A stretch of DNA of 64,000 bases. It comes from Planctomycetota bacterium. GTDB lineage: Bacteria > Planctomycetota > PLA2 > JAEUHO01. The notes beneath the pieces were generated by a model. It ran no database searches and was not told the origin of the DNA. It saw only the letters and a list, made by a program, of their open reading frames with translations. Below are positions 45,265 to 53,318 of the stretch, piece by piece; the stretch's first letter is position 1; each line of letters begins with the position of its first letter. The stretch lies in assembly GCA_029259775.1 (NCBI GenBank), contig JAJDEN010000008.1:124001-188000 (forward strand), read 5' to 3'. The position numbers and the translations under genes were made by a program.

Positions 45265-45428
45265 GCGAGCGCGCTGGGGGGACGTCCGCGGAGACCCGGC
45301 ACGGGCCGACGCCTCCTCGCCGGCCGTTGGAGCCCGTCACTTGGGCTCTGCGCGCGGACGCAGGCCCACGGAGGGGCGGTGGTCCCACGCCGCCTTCACC
45401 CGCGGGTCCCCGGCTGTACGATGGAGGG

Positions 45429-46097
45429 ATGCGGTCGCGTTGCACCACACTGCTCGCCCTTCTCCTCGTGTGTGGCGGGCTGCTGCTCTCGCCGTTGGCG
45501 TTCGCCGAAAGCGGCGAGGCCTCCCAACCCAAGGCCAAGCCTCACGCGACGCCCCCCGGTGCCGCCGCGGCACGGACCCCGCCCGGCCCCGCACGCCCCG
45601 GGAGCCTGCGTGCGCTGAAGAAGCGCCTGGCCGAGCTGATCAAGAGCATCGAGCAGGTCATCGCGGAGGCCCGTCGTGATCCGGATGAGGCCCTCATCGA
45701 CATCTACCTGGCGTACTCGCCCAAGGAGCTCAAGCTCCGCAAGCGCCCGGTCGATGCCGAAGTCCTCCTGCGCATCATGGTCGACCCGAAGAACAAGCCG
45801 GACCTGCGCGAGAAGGCCCGGGCCGCGCTGCTCGGCGGCACCCTGCGTGGCGACATCGATCTCAGCCGGGACCACAAGAAGGCGGGCATGACCAACCGTG
45901 CGTGGTTCTGCCGCCATCGCGTGGCCGATCATCTCAAGGACGACGGCCGCGAGGCACGCCAGCTGACCAACAAGCTGCTGACCGACTGGTACCGACCGCG
46001 CGGCATCTCTGGGATCCTCGGCTACAAGTACGACGAGAAGAAGACGTGGGGACGCGCGATCACAGCATGGAAGAAGGAGCTGAAGAAACGCAAGTAG
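45429..46097 (+). CDS. Small exported protein, paralogue B
   Basis: A 222-aa protein starting at ATG 45429, which opens the signal MRSRCTTLLALLLVCGGLLL (cut near AFAES). After a Pro/Ala linker the body parallels paralogue A: DPDEALIDIYLAYSPKELK, VDPKNKPDLREKARAALLGG, FCRHRVADHLKDD and KTWGRAITAWKKEL. The single conserved cysteine (FC) and the DPDEA box are shared. Function unknown. Its 3' end overlaps the start of the SurA-like gene by 31 nt if that gene begins at 46067. Confidence 0.78.
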   Translation: MRSRCTTLLALLLVCGGLLLSPLAFAESGEASQPKAKPHATPPGAAAARTPPGPARPGSLRALKKRLAELIKSIEQVIAEARRDPDEALIDIYLAYSPKELKLRKRPVDAEVLLRIMVDPKNKPDLREKARAALLGGTLRGDIDLSRDHKKAGMTNRAWFCRHRVADHLKDDGREARQLTNKLLTDWYRPRGISGILGYKYDEKKTWGRAITAWKKELKKRK

Positions 46098-47053
46098 TCC
46101 GGCCGCGTGCCGGCACCTGCTGCGTGCTCCTCGTCGTCGCCAGCGTCCTCGTGGGCGGCTGCCGTGCCATGCCACAAGCGGGCCCGCAGGTCTTCGGCAA
46201 CGATGGTGCGAAGGACAAGCCTGCGCCCGTGGCCGTGATCGCCGGGCGCCCGCTCTCCACGGGGGAGCTGGCTGATTGGTGGTTCGAGCGCTACCCCGAG
46301 GAGTACGGTCGCACGCTCGGCACGCTGATCGACGAGCGATTGGCCATTCGGGATGCACGCGCCCAGGGCGTACGCGTACCGCGCGCCGCCCTCACCAAGG
46401 CCGTGCACGCCGAGGTGGAAGCGCGCCGAAAGCAGTTGCACTCCCTCTACGGTGACGCCGCGGATCTCGCTGCGGAGGTCCAGCGCGCGTACGGCGTCGA
46501 CGTCCCCACGTGGCGCACGAAGGTCCTCGTCCCGCGCCTTCACGCGCGTTTGCTCATGGAGCGCGTGGTGCGCTGGGATACACGTCGGCGCGAGCGTGTG
46601 CACGCTCGCGTGATCGTGCTTGCGGACGCCGCGCATGCGCGCGGCATCGTCCAGCGTCTCCGCAAGGGGGCGGACTTCAGCCTCCTGGCCGCCAAGGAGT
46701 CGCTCGATCCATCGGGCAAGCGCGGCGGCGACCTGCCCTGGATCGGCCGCGGCGACCTGAGCTTCCCCGGCGTCGAGAAGCGCCTGTTCGAAGCCCCGGC
46801 CGGGAGCATCGTGGGACCTCTCGAAGTCCGGGTGGCGGGCAAGGCCCAGTTCCAGGTCTACAAGATCATCCGTCGCCCGGCGCCGTGGACCGGATCTCTC
46901 GAGACCCACTGGCAGCGGCTCGAAGAGGACCTCGTGGCCCGGCGCGTCGATCAGGGCGAGTTCGAGCGCTGGCGGACGCGCGCGCGACGGGACGGCGGCG
47001 TGCGACTCTACCGGCCCGATGGCCGTGTCTGGCAGGCCCCGGCACAGCGTTGA
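46067..47053 (+). CDS. SurA/PrsA-like parvulin peptidyl-prolyl isomerase lipoprotein
   Basis: A 328-aa predicted lipoprotein (lipobox LVGGC). An N-terminal chaperone segment (GTLIDERLAIRDARAQGVRV, VHAEVEARRKQLHSLYGDAA) of SurA_N type is followed by a parvulin domain at about 176-275 (VHARVIVLADAAHARGIVQR, KRGGDLPWIGRGDL, GSIVGPLEV). It should assist folding of exported proteins, perhaps secretins or TPR proteins. The start is uncertain: ATG 46067 overlaps the upstream gene and lacks a clear ribosome binding site; GTG 46046 is an alternative. Confidence 0.85.
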   Translation: MEEGAEETQVVRPRAGTCCVLLVVASVLVGGCRAMPQAGPQVFGNDGAKDKPAPVAVIAGRPLSTGELADWWFERYPEEYGRTLGTLIDERLAIRDARAQGVRVPRAALTKAVHAEVEARRKQLHSLYGDAADLAAEVQRAYGVDVPTWRTKVLVPRLHARLLMERVVRWDTRRRERVHARVIVLADAAHARGIVQRLRKGADFSLLAAKESLDPSGKRGGDLPWIGRGDLSFPGVEKRLFEAPAGSIVGPLEVRVAGKAQFQVYKIIRRPAPWTGSLETHWQRLEEDLVARRVDQGEFERWRTRARRDGGVRLYRPDGRVWQAPAQR

Positions 47054-47124
47054 TCGGGGAGGCTGAGCGGAGGCGCTGAGATGGTGCGTTGGGCCGTCCG
47101 GGCGATCGCGTAGCCTGTGCGGCC

Positions 47125-47850
47125 GTGACTGACGACGAAACCAAGCCTTCCGACGATGCCGTGCCTCCGGAGGAGACGCCCCCTGAGGCCGACGCCCCTC
47201 CGGACACGAACACGGACACGGACACGGACACGGACACGGACACGGACACGCCGTCTTCTTCGGACAAGCCCACGGCGAAGCCGAAGGCCAAGTCGAGCAA
47301 GAAGGAGAAGCCGGCCTGGAAGCCGCCGCCGCCCGAGCGTCTCGAGGGGGCCATCGAGGCCATCCTGCTCGTATCCGGTGACGTCGTGCGGCCCGAGCGT
47401 CTGCGCGACATCCTGGGGCTCGACTCCGTCCTTCCCATTCGGGAGGCCGTGACCTCGATCACCGCTCGCTGGGAGAAGGCCGGCCTGGCGTTCGAGCTGG
47501 AGGAGGTGGGGGGCGGTGTCCGCGTCGTCACGCGGCCGGAGTACGCCGAGTACGTCGCACGGCTCGTCAAGCGCCCCGCCTCGGACAAGCTCAGCCGGGC
47601 GCTGCTCGAGACCCTCTGCATCGTCGCCTACAAGCAGCCTGTGGCCCGGGCCGAGGTCGAGCGGATCCGGGGTGTGCAGGCCGGCGACGGCTTGCGTCAG
47701 CTGCTCGAGCGGCGCCTGCTCAAGGTCGTCGGCCGCAGCGACCAGCCGGGACGTCCCCTGCTGTACGGCACGACGCAGATGTTCCTCACGGCGTTTGGGC
47801 TCAAGGACCTCAAGGACCTCCCTGCCCCCAGAGATCTCCAGCGATTGTAA
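47125..47850 (+). CDS. scpB: Segregation and condensation protein B
   Basis: A 241-aa ScpB, the winged-helix kleisin partner of SMC-ScpA in chromosome condensation. The GTG at 47125 was taken as start; a TTG at 47089 is less likely. The core (about 75-241) has LEGAIEAILLVSGDVVRPER, RALLETLCIVAYKQPVARAE, IRGVQAGDGLRQLLERRLLK and LYGTTQMFLTAFGLKDLKDL. The first 70 residues are a non-conserved acidic/basic tail including a run of Asp-Thr pairs from a hexanucleotide repeat. scpA usually lies just upstream; here a SurA-like gene takes that place. Confidence 0.93.
   Translation: MTDDETKPSDDAVPPEETPPEADAPPDTNTDTDTDTDTDTDTPSSSDKPTAKPKAKSSKKEKPAWKPPPPERLEGAIEAILLVSGDVVRPERLRDILGLDSVLPIREAVTSITARWEKAGLAFELEEVGGGVRVVTRPEYAEYVARLVKRPASDKLSRALLETLCIVAYKQPVARAEVERIRGVQAGDGLRQLLERRLLKVVGRSDQPGRPLLYGTTQMFLTAFGLKDLKDLPAPRDLQRL
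47201..47250 (+). repeat. GGACAC hexanucleotide repeat in scpB
   Basis: About eight tandem copies of a 6-bp unit (CGGACA register) encode alternating Asp-Thr in the ScpB N-terminal tail. The same hexamer occurs at the end of asnB (about 23134-23182) and, inverted, in the intergenic region near 51829-51857. Confidence 0.9.
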
Positions 47851-48372
47851 CGCCCGGCGATCCTCTCGCTGCGCGGGGTGGCCACGGCGCCTCCCCTCCT
47901 CTCACGGCGCTGCCGCAGGGATGCCGCCCGTGGCGTCACGCCATGGCCCAAGGTCGAGTATCAGGCTGGTGTGGGCGGCCACCCGCTGCGGCTCCGCCTC
48001 CGCTAGGGCCGCCCCTACGCGGGTGCTGACGACGGCCGAGCGGGGCGCGCGATCGTCCCACCTAGGTCACGCCTTCTGCCATGGGATCGGAGCTCCCAGG
48101 GCCGAGCCCGGGGAGACCGACGCGAGCGGTGGTTCACGCGAGGAGGCGAGCCGCAGGCGTGCTCCTGCACGTCGAGGACCCGGTTCCGACCGGGGACACC
48201 GCGCAGGCAGAGGATCGTCGGGCGGCACCCAGGCCAGAGGGCCAAGGAATGGGGGCCCGGAAGGAGCGTTCCTTCCCTGAGGTCCCCGCTTTGGGGGCCC
48301 GCCGGAGGCCGGTATCCTCGGCCGTTTCCGCACCGATTTCCGCCCGGTCGTTCGCCGGAGGGAGCCCCGCCC
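47851..48372. other. 522-bp gap between scpB and the PpiD-like gene
   Basis: No convincing gene. A degenerate fragment of the dispersed hairpin repeat (GGGCCGCCCCTACGCGG) lies near 48008-48024 and one CCTAGG occurs at 48061. The last bases carry GGAGGGAG before the next ATG. The rest shows nothing I can interpret. Confidence 0.5.
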
Positions 48373-51300
48373 ATGTCGCGATTCCGCAAGCTCTACAAGA
48401 AGTACGAGCGCCACTTCCTGCTGGGCATCGTCATCATCTTGCTCGCCAGCTTCTCGATCACGGGTGCCTTCTCCTGCCAGGACCGCGGCCAGGGCCGTTC
48501 CTACAACATGGGTGGCGAGTTCACGGTCGCCCCGGGCGAGCGCGAGGAAATCGACGACCCCGACTTCGATCGCATGTTCGCGAAGTACTTCAACTTCCAG
48601 AACGCGATCCGCATGGCCTCCCGCGAGTTCCGCATGTTCATCGCAGGCCTGCGTCCGCCCGAACACTTCAAGGCAGCCTGGGCCCATACCGTCCTTCTCG
48701 CCGCCGCCAAGCGCGCCGGCTACACGGCGGGCGACCACCAGGTCCGCACGGCCGTGCAGGACATGGTCGGCTTCGCGCTCCTCTACCGCGCACGCATGCC
48801 CTGGTCCGAGCCCAACTACCAGCAGTTCCTGCGCCAGAACTACTCGCGTGGCACCCAGGCCGAGTTCCAGGAGGCCGTGCGCGAGGTCGTGATCAAGGAC
48901 CAGTTCCTCTACCCGATCGTCACAAGCTCGCGCTACCAGGTCCCGTACGCCGATGCCTACAAGGCGTGGCGTGCGACGCGGGAGCGTGTGGACCTGCGCT
49001 ACGTCGCCTTGCCGGCCGCGCCGTTCGCCGCCGACATCCGCAAGGAAGAGGACACGCGCGCCGTCATCGGCACGCAGGCGGCCATGTTCACGCAGGTGAC
49101 GAACACCGCAGCGATGATCCGCCGCATCCAGGCCAAGATCGATGCGCACAAGCGGGCCAAGGGCGCTCTCCCCGCCTCGCTCGATGAGCTCGCCGCCGCG
49201 GGCGCCACGTACAAGGTCAGTGACGACGAGTGGGAGATGGCTCCGCGCTACACGGCCGGCACGGGTGACATCCGCAGCGCAGGGCCCGACAAGACGTTCG
49301 ACACGCCCGATGACGTGACCGTCGAGACGCAGAAGCAGCTCGACACGCACGGCACCCTGCATGAGCTCGCCGAGAAGATCGGGCAGCGCCGCACCGCCAC
49401 GAGCAAGTGGCCTGCCACCCTCGAGGAACTCAAGAGCACCGGGACCGGCGGCAACCGCCTCCCGGGTCTCGTTCGCAACGTCAACGACGGCTGGGGCAAG
49501 CCATTCGAGTACGAGGCAGGCAGCGCAGGCACGCCGCCCACGCTCACGTCGCTCGGCCCGGATGGTGCCCTCGGCACGGCCGACGACATCAAGCTCACGC
49601 TCGATCCGGACTCGGTCCGTGTAACGCCCGGGCCGGCTCTCGCGGTCTACGTCGCAGCCGACCTCGAGGACAGCTGGGCCCGTCCGCTGAGCATTCGCCT
49701 CAGCCGTGCCCAGCCGCCCACGTGGCAGGTCTCAAGCGCTGGTCTCGACGGCGAAGCCGGCAACGAGGACGACCTCGTCACGGGCAACGCCCAGGAGCTG
49801 AAGCTGTTCTTCAACTCCGTCCGCGGTGACTACAACCTGCCCGCGCGCCGCCGCTTCGAGACCCTGTTCGTGCACCTGCCCCTGGTGAGCGATGCGGCCC
49901 TGAAGCGTCTGTGGGCGAAGTACCCCCAGCACCGTCCGACGGACGAGGAGCAGGTCTTCACACACTGGCGCTCCTACCGCGGCGACATCTTCTACGGTGC
50001 CGAGGATCCGGCCGACCCCGAGAAGGGCCATGGCGCCGAGCTGGCCAAGCGCGTTGCGCCCGACGCCAAACTCACGCTCGTGCCGGCAGCGGACGTCTTC
50101 CCCGATCCTCTCGTCGGCAAGGCGAAGGACGACGCCAAGAAGGACGACGCCAAGAAGGACGACGCCAAGAAGGACGCCGACGACGACGGCGAGGACGGCG
50201 AGGACGGCGAGGACGGTGGGGACGATGAGGCCAAGAGCGCCGAAGACGAGCGCAAGGCCGCAGCCGAGGCCAAGGAGGCCGAGGAGCGCAAGACGTTCCG
50301 CGAGAAGGGCTGGCGCCAGATCGTCATCCGCGAGTTCTTCCTCGAGAACCTCTTGAACGACCTGCTGCAGCGCTGCCGCACGAACCGCCTGGACATGCTC
50401 AAGGCCGAAGGCAATCTCGCGGGCTGGAACGCCCTGCAGGAGAAGCACAAGGAGCTCCTCGCGGCGTGGCAGAAGTCCGAAGGCGCCAAGCCCGAGGCGG
50501 ATCGCGCACCCAAGCCCGTCGCCCCCAAGGCCGAGGAGCCCAAGCTGCCCGAGGCGATCACGTTCGAGAGCCTGCTCGCGGGCGAGCTGGCGGACCTCGT
50601 CGGCTCCGGTGACGCGAAGACGCCGGCCGCCCTCCAGTACTGGAAGACGCCCGAGCTGATGAGCCGCGAGGACTGGGAGAAGAACGAGAACTTCGGCGAT
50701 GGCCTGCAGTTCGAGCTCTCGCGTCTCAAGCAGGACGGCGAGTACAACGGCATCCCCACGCAGCTCCACCGTCGATTGACGAAGGTGCTGGTGCGCCGTC
50801 TCGAGTTCAAGCCGCAGCAGCCGCAGAGCTACGACGACGTGAAGGACAAGGTCTTCGATCGCTTCATCGAGAAGCGCCAGATGGACCGCGCCGTGGACGA
50901 ACTGAAGAAGCTCCAGCTCGACGTCGACAAGGCGATTGCCGATCTCGGCAACGAACCCACGGATGCTGCGAAGCAGGCCGCGTGGGATGGCGCGCTGAAG
51001 ACGTGGTCCGATCGCGTCGGTGGCCATCACCTCGTTGAGACGACCGGCCTCTTCATTGGCAACACGCCGCCGCCCCCCTTCGAGATCGAAGACGGCACGG
51101 CCGAGGCCGAGAAGGCTCGCATGGAGCGCTTGAACTTCATGTGGCGCACGGGCTATTCGACGGTGCGCCCTGTCGTGTCGCGTCAGGACACGGTGACGGC
51201 GGAGCCCGGCAGCTTCGGCCGCCGCGTGCTTCGCGACCCGAAGGAGAAGGACCGCGGCAGCGGCTACGCCTACCTCGTTCGCGTCGCCGATCGCGTCTGG

Positions 51301-51525
51301 CCCAGCAAGGCGGAGTTCTCTCCGCGTCGCTACACCCAGTACCTGAGCACGGCCGTGTTCGGCGACCGTGCGCGCGTGCGCAGTGCACAGCGTCTTCGCG
51401 ATCGCGAAGGCAAGTTCAACCAGGCGCTGGCCCGCTACTTCGACGACATGGACTGGCTGCAGGTCACGTTCGACCTCCAGACCAACTCGGAGCTCGACTC
51501 CCTCGACGAGCGCAAGAAGCGCTAG
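48373..51525 (+). CDS. PpiD-like membrane-anchored chaperone with three GspG-like modules
   Basis: A 1050-aa protein with strong GGAGGGAG. An N-terminal membrane helix (FLLGIVIILLASFSITGAFS) and a SurA_N/PpiD-type helical region (FQEAVREVVIKDQFLYPIV) come first. Between about 240 and 470 there are three units resembling the C-terminal half of GspG: near 283-305 (SAGPDKTFDTPDDV), near 373-405 (DGWGKPFEYEAG, SLGPDGALGTADDI) and near 434-470 (DSWARPLSI, SAGLDGEAGNEDDL). Two are preceded by LPASLDEL- or WPATLEEL-type strands as in GspG. A Lys/Asp repeat region follows (DDAKK units), then long helices. No intact parvulin signature was found. A link to pseudopilin folding or competition is inference. 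Confidence 0.75.
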   Translation: MSRFRKLYKKYERHFLLGIVIILLASFSITGAFSCQDRGQGRSYNMGGEFTVAPGEREEIDDPDFDRMFAKYFNFQNAIRMASREFRMFIAGLRPPEHFKAAWAHTVLLAAAKRAGYTAGDHQVRTAVQDMVGFALLYRARMPWSEPNYQQFLRQNYSRGTQAEFQEAVREVVIKDQFLYPIVTSSRYQVPYADAYKAWRATRERVDLRYVALPAAPFAADIRKEEDTRAVIGTQAAMFTQVTNTAAMIRRIQAKIDAHKRAKGALPASLDELAAAGATYKVSDDEWEMAPRYTAGTGDIRSAGPDKTFDTPDDVTVETQKQLDTHGTLHELAEKIGQRRTATSKWPATLEELKSTGTGGNRLPGLVRNVNDGWGKPFEYEAGSAGTPPTLTSLGPDGALGTADDIKLTLDPDSVRVTPGPALAVYVAADLEDSWARPLSIRLSRAQPPTWQVSSAGLDGEAGNEDDLVTGNAQELKLFFNSVRGDYNLPARRRFETLFVHLPLVSDAALKRLWAKYPQHRPTDEEQVFTHWRSYRGDIFYGAEDPADPEKGHGAELAKRVAPDAKLTLVPAADVFPDPLVGKAKDDAKKDDAKKDDAKKDADDDGEDGEDGEDGGDDEAKSAEDERKAAAEAKEAEERKTFREKGWRQIVIREFFLENLLNDLLQRCRTNRLDMLKAEGNLAGWNALQEKHKELLAAWQKSEGAKPEADRAPKPVAPKAEEPKLPEAITFESLLAGELADLVGSGDAKTPAALQYWKTPELMSREDWEKNENFGDGLQFELSRLKQDGEYNGIPTQLHRRLTKVLVRRLEFKPQQPQSYDDVKDKVFDRFIEKRQMDRAVDELKKLQLDVDKAIADLGNEPTDAAKQAAWDGALKTWSDRVGGHHLVETTGLFIGNTPPPPFEIEDGTAEAEKARMERLNFMWRTGYSTVRPVVSRQDTVTAEPGSFGRRVLRDPKEKDRGSGYAYLVRVADRVWPSKAEFSPRRYTQYLSTAVFGDRARVRSAQRLRDREGKFNQALARYFDDMDWLQVTFDLQTNSELDSLDERKKR
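50131..50220 (+). repeat. Charged low-complexity repeats in the PpiD-like gene
   Basis: Three copies of a 15-bp unit encode DDAKK, followed by three 9-bp units encoding GED. The segment separates the GspG-like modules from the helical C-terminal half and is probably a flexible linker of variable length. Confidence 0.8.
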
Positions 51526-51539
51526 GTAGGGCCGGCCCT

Positions 51540-51871
51540 CGCTCGGGGGACGGCTGTAGGGGCGTCCCTTGTGGTCGCCCGGGACGCCTGCTCCTTCACG
51601 TGCCCTTACGTGTAGGGGCGACCCTTGTGGTCGCCCTCCGTCGAACGCTCCGGGCGCCCCAACACCACGCGGTTCGCATTCGATGTGCAACCGCCACCGC
51701 GTGCGGATCACCGTGGCCGCGGGCGGCCACAAGGGCCGCCCCTACGTGGTAAGTCCCGACGCGACAGGACGCGCTCGGGCGGGCACGAGGCCCGCCCCTA
51801 CGGGGTTCTGGACGCACGCACGCGAGGTTCGTGTCCGTGTCCATGTCCGTGTCCGTGAACGTGACGGGGGC
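51540..51871. repeat. Repeat cluster between converging genes: three hairpin copies and an inverted hexamer repeat
   Basis: Direct hairpin copies at 51556-51580 and 51612-51636 (56-bp spacing again) and one inverted copy at 51723-51747, followed by a degenerate copy near 51779-51805. A GTGTCC hexamer repeat lies at about 51829-51857. No gene is present; open frames here are repeat translations. The PpiD-like gene ends to the left and yidD ends to the right. Confidence 0.85.
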
Positions 51872-52084
51872 CTACGGCACCGGGTCCTCGCCGCCGAAGC
51901 CACCCGGGCGGCAGCGCCAGAGTCGCTTCGCCGTCAGCCAGAGACCGCGGAGCGGTCCGTGCCGCTGGACGGCCTCGACGGCGTAGGTCGAGCACGTCGG
52001 CTGGAAGCGGCAGGAAGCCGGCATGAGCGGCGAGAGGATCGCCTGGTAGATGCGCAGCAACAGCACCAGCGCGGCACGGATCAC
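51872..52084 (-). CDS. yidD: Membrane protein insertion efficiency factor YidD
   Basis: A 70-aa protein with the full family signature: LLRIYQAILSPLMPASCRF, PTCSTYAVEAVQRHG and RLWRCRPGGFGGEDPVP. It aids YidC-dependent insertion of membrane proteins. The GTG start overlaps the rnpA TGA (GTGA), the usual coupling of these two genes. yidC is not adjacent. Confidence 0.96.
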   Translation of the reverse strand: MIRAALVLLLRIYQAILSPLMPASCRFQPTCSTYAVEAVQRHGPLRGLWLTAKRLWRCRPGGFGGEDPVP

Positions 52085-52452
52085 GTGCGCGAGCCGCCAC
52101 CGCGCGGGCGGGGCGCAAACGCCTTCGCCGGCGCTTCCGCCAGATCCCTGCGGATGCCCTCCAGCGTCGGCGCATCCAGACCACGCCGCGGCGCGACAAA
52201 CACGTCCACGCCGCCCAGCACGGCCTGCATGGACCGGAAGGCCTCGCGCGTCAAACGGCGGAAGCGGTTGCGCCGCACGGCGTTGCCAAAGCGGCGCGGC
52301 GTCGCCAGGCCCAAGCGCGCGATTCCGACATCGTTTGGGAGAAGCCGCACGAGGCACTGCTGCCCCGGGTGGACACGGCCTTCCCCCAGAACCCGTAGAA
52401 ACTGGTCTCGGCGTCGGAGGCGGGCGGACTTGGGGTAGGCGGCACGGGCCAT
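52081..52452 (-). CDS. rnpA: Ribonuclease P protein component
   Basis: A 123-aa basic protein that assists the RNase P RNA in trimming tRNA 5' ends. The N-terminal LRRRDQFLRVLGEGRVHPGQ and the RNA-binding signature RLGLATPRRFGNAVRRNRFR with RLTREAFR are present. The C-terminus is slightly extended and Arg-rich. Start ATG 52452. No rpmH (L34) gene fits in the 127 bp upstream, although rpmH normally precedes rnpA. Confidence 0.95.
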   Translation of the reverse strand: MARAAYPKSARLRRRDQFLRVLGEGRVHPGQQCLVRLLPNDVGIARLGLATPRRFGNAVRRNRFRRLTREAFRSMQAVLGGVDVFVAPRRGLDAPTLEGIRRDLAEAPAKAFAPRPRGGGSRT

Positions 52453-52579
52453 GCAGGGATGGTACGGCGCCTGGGCGCACTTCTCCCTCGCAGGACGACC
52501 TCCTCGCCGGAGTCCGTCCTCCAGGGGCGGGTGGCCCGCGCCGACCTGTAGGATGCCGGACGCCCCGAAGCAACCTGAC

Positions 52580-53293
52580 ATGAGCCAAACGGACACCACC
52601 AGCCGCCGTCCCGCCCGCCCGAGCCCCGGCCGCCGCACCGGCGTACGCACGGTGGGGCCCGCCCTCTTGCTGCTCGCCCTCCTCGCGGGCTGCGCGACGA
52701 AGGAAGCGGCCCCGCTCGACCTCGCGCCGCCGAAGGCGGCCGACATGCCTCGGCCCAACGTCGGGGACGACGTCCACGCCACCTCGATCCGCGGGCTCAC
52801 GGATCCCAACTTCGACACGCGCACCCGCGCGGCGCGCGACCTGGTCGCTGCGGGGGATGCGGCCGTACCGGCCTTGGGCCGGGCTGGCGACCTCCTGGTC
52901 CCCGTCGCGGGCGGCATGCACGTGAGCGCCACCCGCAGCGTCCTGCAGTCGATCCTCGACAGCTCCCCCGACGACGGCTTGGAGCGTCATCTGGGCAGCC
53001 CCTGGCCCAACGTGCGCAGGACCGCCGCGGAGTCCCTGGGTCGCCGCGATCGCTGGAGCGCCATCCCGCGCCTCATCGAGCGCTTGGAGGATCCCGACGC
53101 CGACGTGCGCGCCGCGTCCGCCGCTTCGCTGCGCCGGCTCACGAACACGTTCCTCGGCTACCGGGCTCAGGCCTCACTGGGGGGCCGACGCGACGGCGCG
53201 GACCGCTGGCGGACGTGGTGGTCCCAGGAGGGGCGTTCCCGCATGAAGGATCGCGACACCGACCCGCACGCGGCGATCGCCCGAAGCAACTAG
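52580..53293 (+). CDS. HEAT-repeat lipoprotein
   Basis: A 237-aa predicted lipoprotein: an Arg-rich N-terminus, hydrophobic segment and lipobox LLAGC near residue 38. The longer open frame upstream runs antisense to rnpA and is not used. Two or three HEAT-like units follow (TRTRAARDLVAAGDAAVPAL, NVRRTAAESLGRRDRWSAIP, DVRAASAASLRRLTNTFLGY), the last ending in the DRWRTWWSQEG motif often seen closing HEAT domains in planctomycete proteins. Probably a periplasmic binding scaffold; partner unknown. It diverges from rnpA. Confidence 0.78.
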   Translation: MSQTDTTSRRPARPSPGRRTGVRTVGPALLLLALLAGCATKEAAPLDLAPPKAADMPRPNVGDDVHATSIRGLTDPNFDTRTRAARDLVAAGDAAVPALGRAGDLLVPVAGGMHVSATRSVLQSILDSSPDDGLERHLGSPWPNVRRTAAESLGRRDRWSAIPRLIERLEDPDADVRAASAASLRRLTNTFLGYRAQASLGGRRDGADRWRTWWSQEGRSRMKDRDTDPHAAIARSN

Positions 53294-53318
53294 ATCGCGA
53301 GCGGACTACCATCACGCC

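Noticed and set aside
47851-48372. Searched for a tRNA or small RNA gene in the larger gaps
   Set aside because: No T-loop (GGTTCRA) with matching acceptor stem or other known RNA pattern was seen.
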